Source of the DNA: Candidatus Saccharimonadota bacterium
Lineage (GTDB): Bacteria; Patescibacteriota; Saccharimonadia; Saccharimonadales; Saccharimonadaceae
Assembly (NCBI GenBank): GCA_030527565.1
Contig: JAUNAO010000040.1
Span: 1-5,135, forward strand
Length of the DNA stretch: 5,135 nucleotides
Reading direction: 5' to 3'
Notes under the pieces: model-generated
Seen by the model: the letters and a program-made list of their open reading frames with translations, nothing else
The model's database searches: none
What the model was told of the DNA's origin: nothing
Made by a program: the position numbers and the translations under genes
In this document: piece after piece, positions 4,962 through 5,135 of the stretch
Layout: every line of letters begins with the position of its first letter
How positions within the stretch are numbered: position 1 is the first letter of the stretch

Positions 4962-4968
4962 GAAGATC

Positions 4969-4996
4969 TTGATTTTTGGCGAAAGTGTGCTATAAT
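4969..4996 (+). promoter_or_regulatory. Promoter of rpsB
   Basis: TTGATT (4969-4974) and TATAAT (4991-4996) are 16 bp apart, with TGC before the -10 box. The stretch TGTGCTATAAT is identical to that of the sigma4-alphaCTD promoter, and an ATTATATAG string follows the start of both -10 regions. The expected start is near 5003. Confidence 0.85.
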
Positions 4997-5002
4997 GGAA
5001 TT

Positions 5003-5091
5003 ATATAGTAATTAATGAAACAGTTCTTGGGAGATTTCCTGGCGCCGGGAGCGCCTAAAAGACCTAGGGACGAAGAGAAAGGAAATCATAT
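5003..5091 (+). promoter_or_regulatory. rpsB leader able to sequester its Shine-Dalgarno
   Basis: GATTTCCT (5033-5040) is perfectly complementary to AGGAAATC (5080-5087), which contains the Shine-Dalgarno of rpsB. Stacked directly on this stem is a hairpin, GGCGC-CGGGA-GCGCC (5041-5055). An alternative pairing, CTTGGG (5026-5031) with CCTAGG (5063-5068), would compete or form a pseudoknot. S2 is known to repress its own operon through the rpsB leader in E. coli, so autoregulation is a reasonable inference, although this fold is not one I can assign to a described family. Confidence 0.5.
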
Positions 5092-5135
5092 ATGGCAGTT
5101 AATGTCGATATGAAAGCTCTGCTCGAAGCTGGTGC
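5092..5135 (+). CDS. rpsB: 30S ribosomal protein S2, N-terminus (partial)
   Basis: The frame opens at the ATG at 5092 and reads MAVNVDMKALLEAG before the window ends. This matches the conserved S2 start, in which MKxLLEAG precedes the HFGH motif. The Shine-Dalgarno AAAGGA (5078-5083) is eight bases upstream. S2 binds the back of the small subunit and is essential. rpsB is usually followed by tsf, which would lie outside the window. Only 14 complete codons are visible, so the call rests on that signature, the strong promoter and the long leader. Confidence 0.85.
   Translation, partial: MAVNVDMKALLEAG

Noticed and set aside
2947..5068. CCTAGG present in the leaders of both the sigma4-alphaCTD gene and rpsB as a shared regulatory site
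   Set aside because: It is a six-base palindrome at different distances from the Shine-Dalgarno (about 20 and 11 bases) with little further similarity; chance is sufficient.

Overview
The window looks like a piece of a small bacterial chromosome of the Patescibacteria (CPR) type, most likely Candidatus Saccharibacteria. This is inferred from the S2 N-terminus at the right edge, the zinc-free type B L31, compact gene spacing, and cell-surface genes that recall Gram-positive bacteria. No database search was possible. The standard genetic code fits: Trp is TGG, Gly is GGN, the genes end in TAA or TAG, and no gene reads through TGA.

Layout from left to right. Bases 1-60 hold the tail of a CDS with a hydrophobic C-terminus, followed by a GC-rich multi-hairpin terminator. 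A self-contained tRNA-Leu(UAG) gene follows, with its own promoter and terminator. Next come two plus-strand genes that probably form an operon. The first encodes a secreted, membrane-anchored protein resembling WxL-interacting/DUF916 proteins. The second encodes a secreted Ig-like protein ending in a sortase-like VPKTG signal. The operon ends at a bidirectional terminator shared with the convergent gene for ribosomal protein L31 type B. A GC-rich, terminally inverted palindromic element sits between that terminator and the L31 stop codon, and it shares a 28-nt hairpin (27 identical) with the terminator at the left end.

Divergent from L31, behind a consensus-like promoter and a long structured leader, is the most unusual gene. 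It encodes a 338-residue protein with sigma-70 region 4 joined by a charged helix to an RNA polymerase alpha C-terminal domain, and no recognisable sigma region 2. Downstream are a good terminator and then a promoter-hairpin-terminator stretch that may encode a small RNA. That stretch runs convergently into a minus-strand NYN/PIN-like nuclease gene. Divergent from the nuclease gene is the start of rpsB (S2), whose leader can fold so that its Shine-Dalgarno sequence is paired.

Six probable promoters share an extended -10 element, TG(A/C)TATAAT. The four of the form TGATATAATT serve the tRNA, surface, L31 and nuclease genes. The two of the form TGTGCTATAAT, each with a long leader, serve the sigma4-alphaCTD gene and rpsB. 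This hints that the sigma4-alphaCTD protein is expressed together with the translation machinery.
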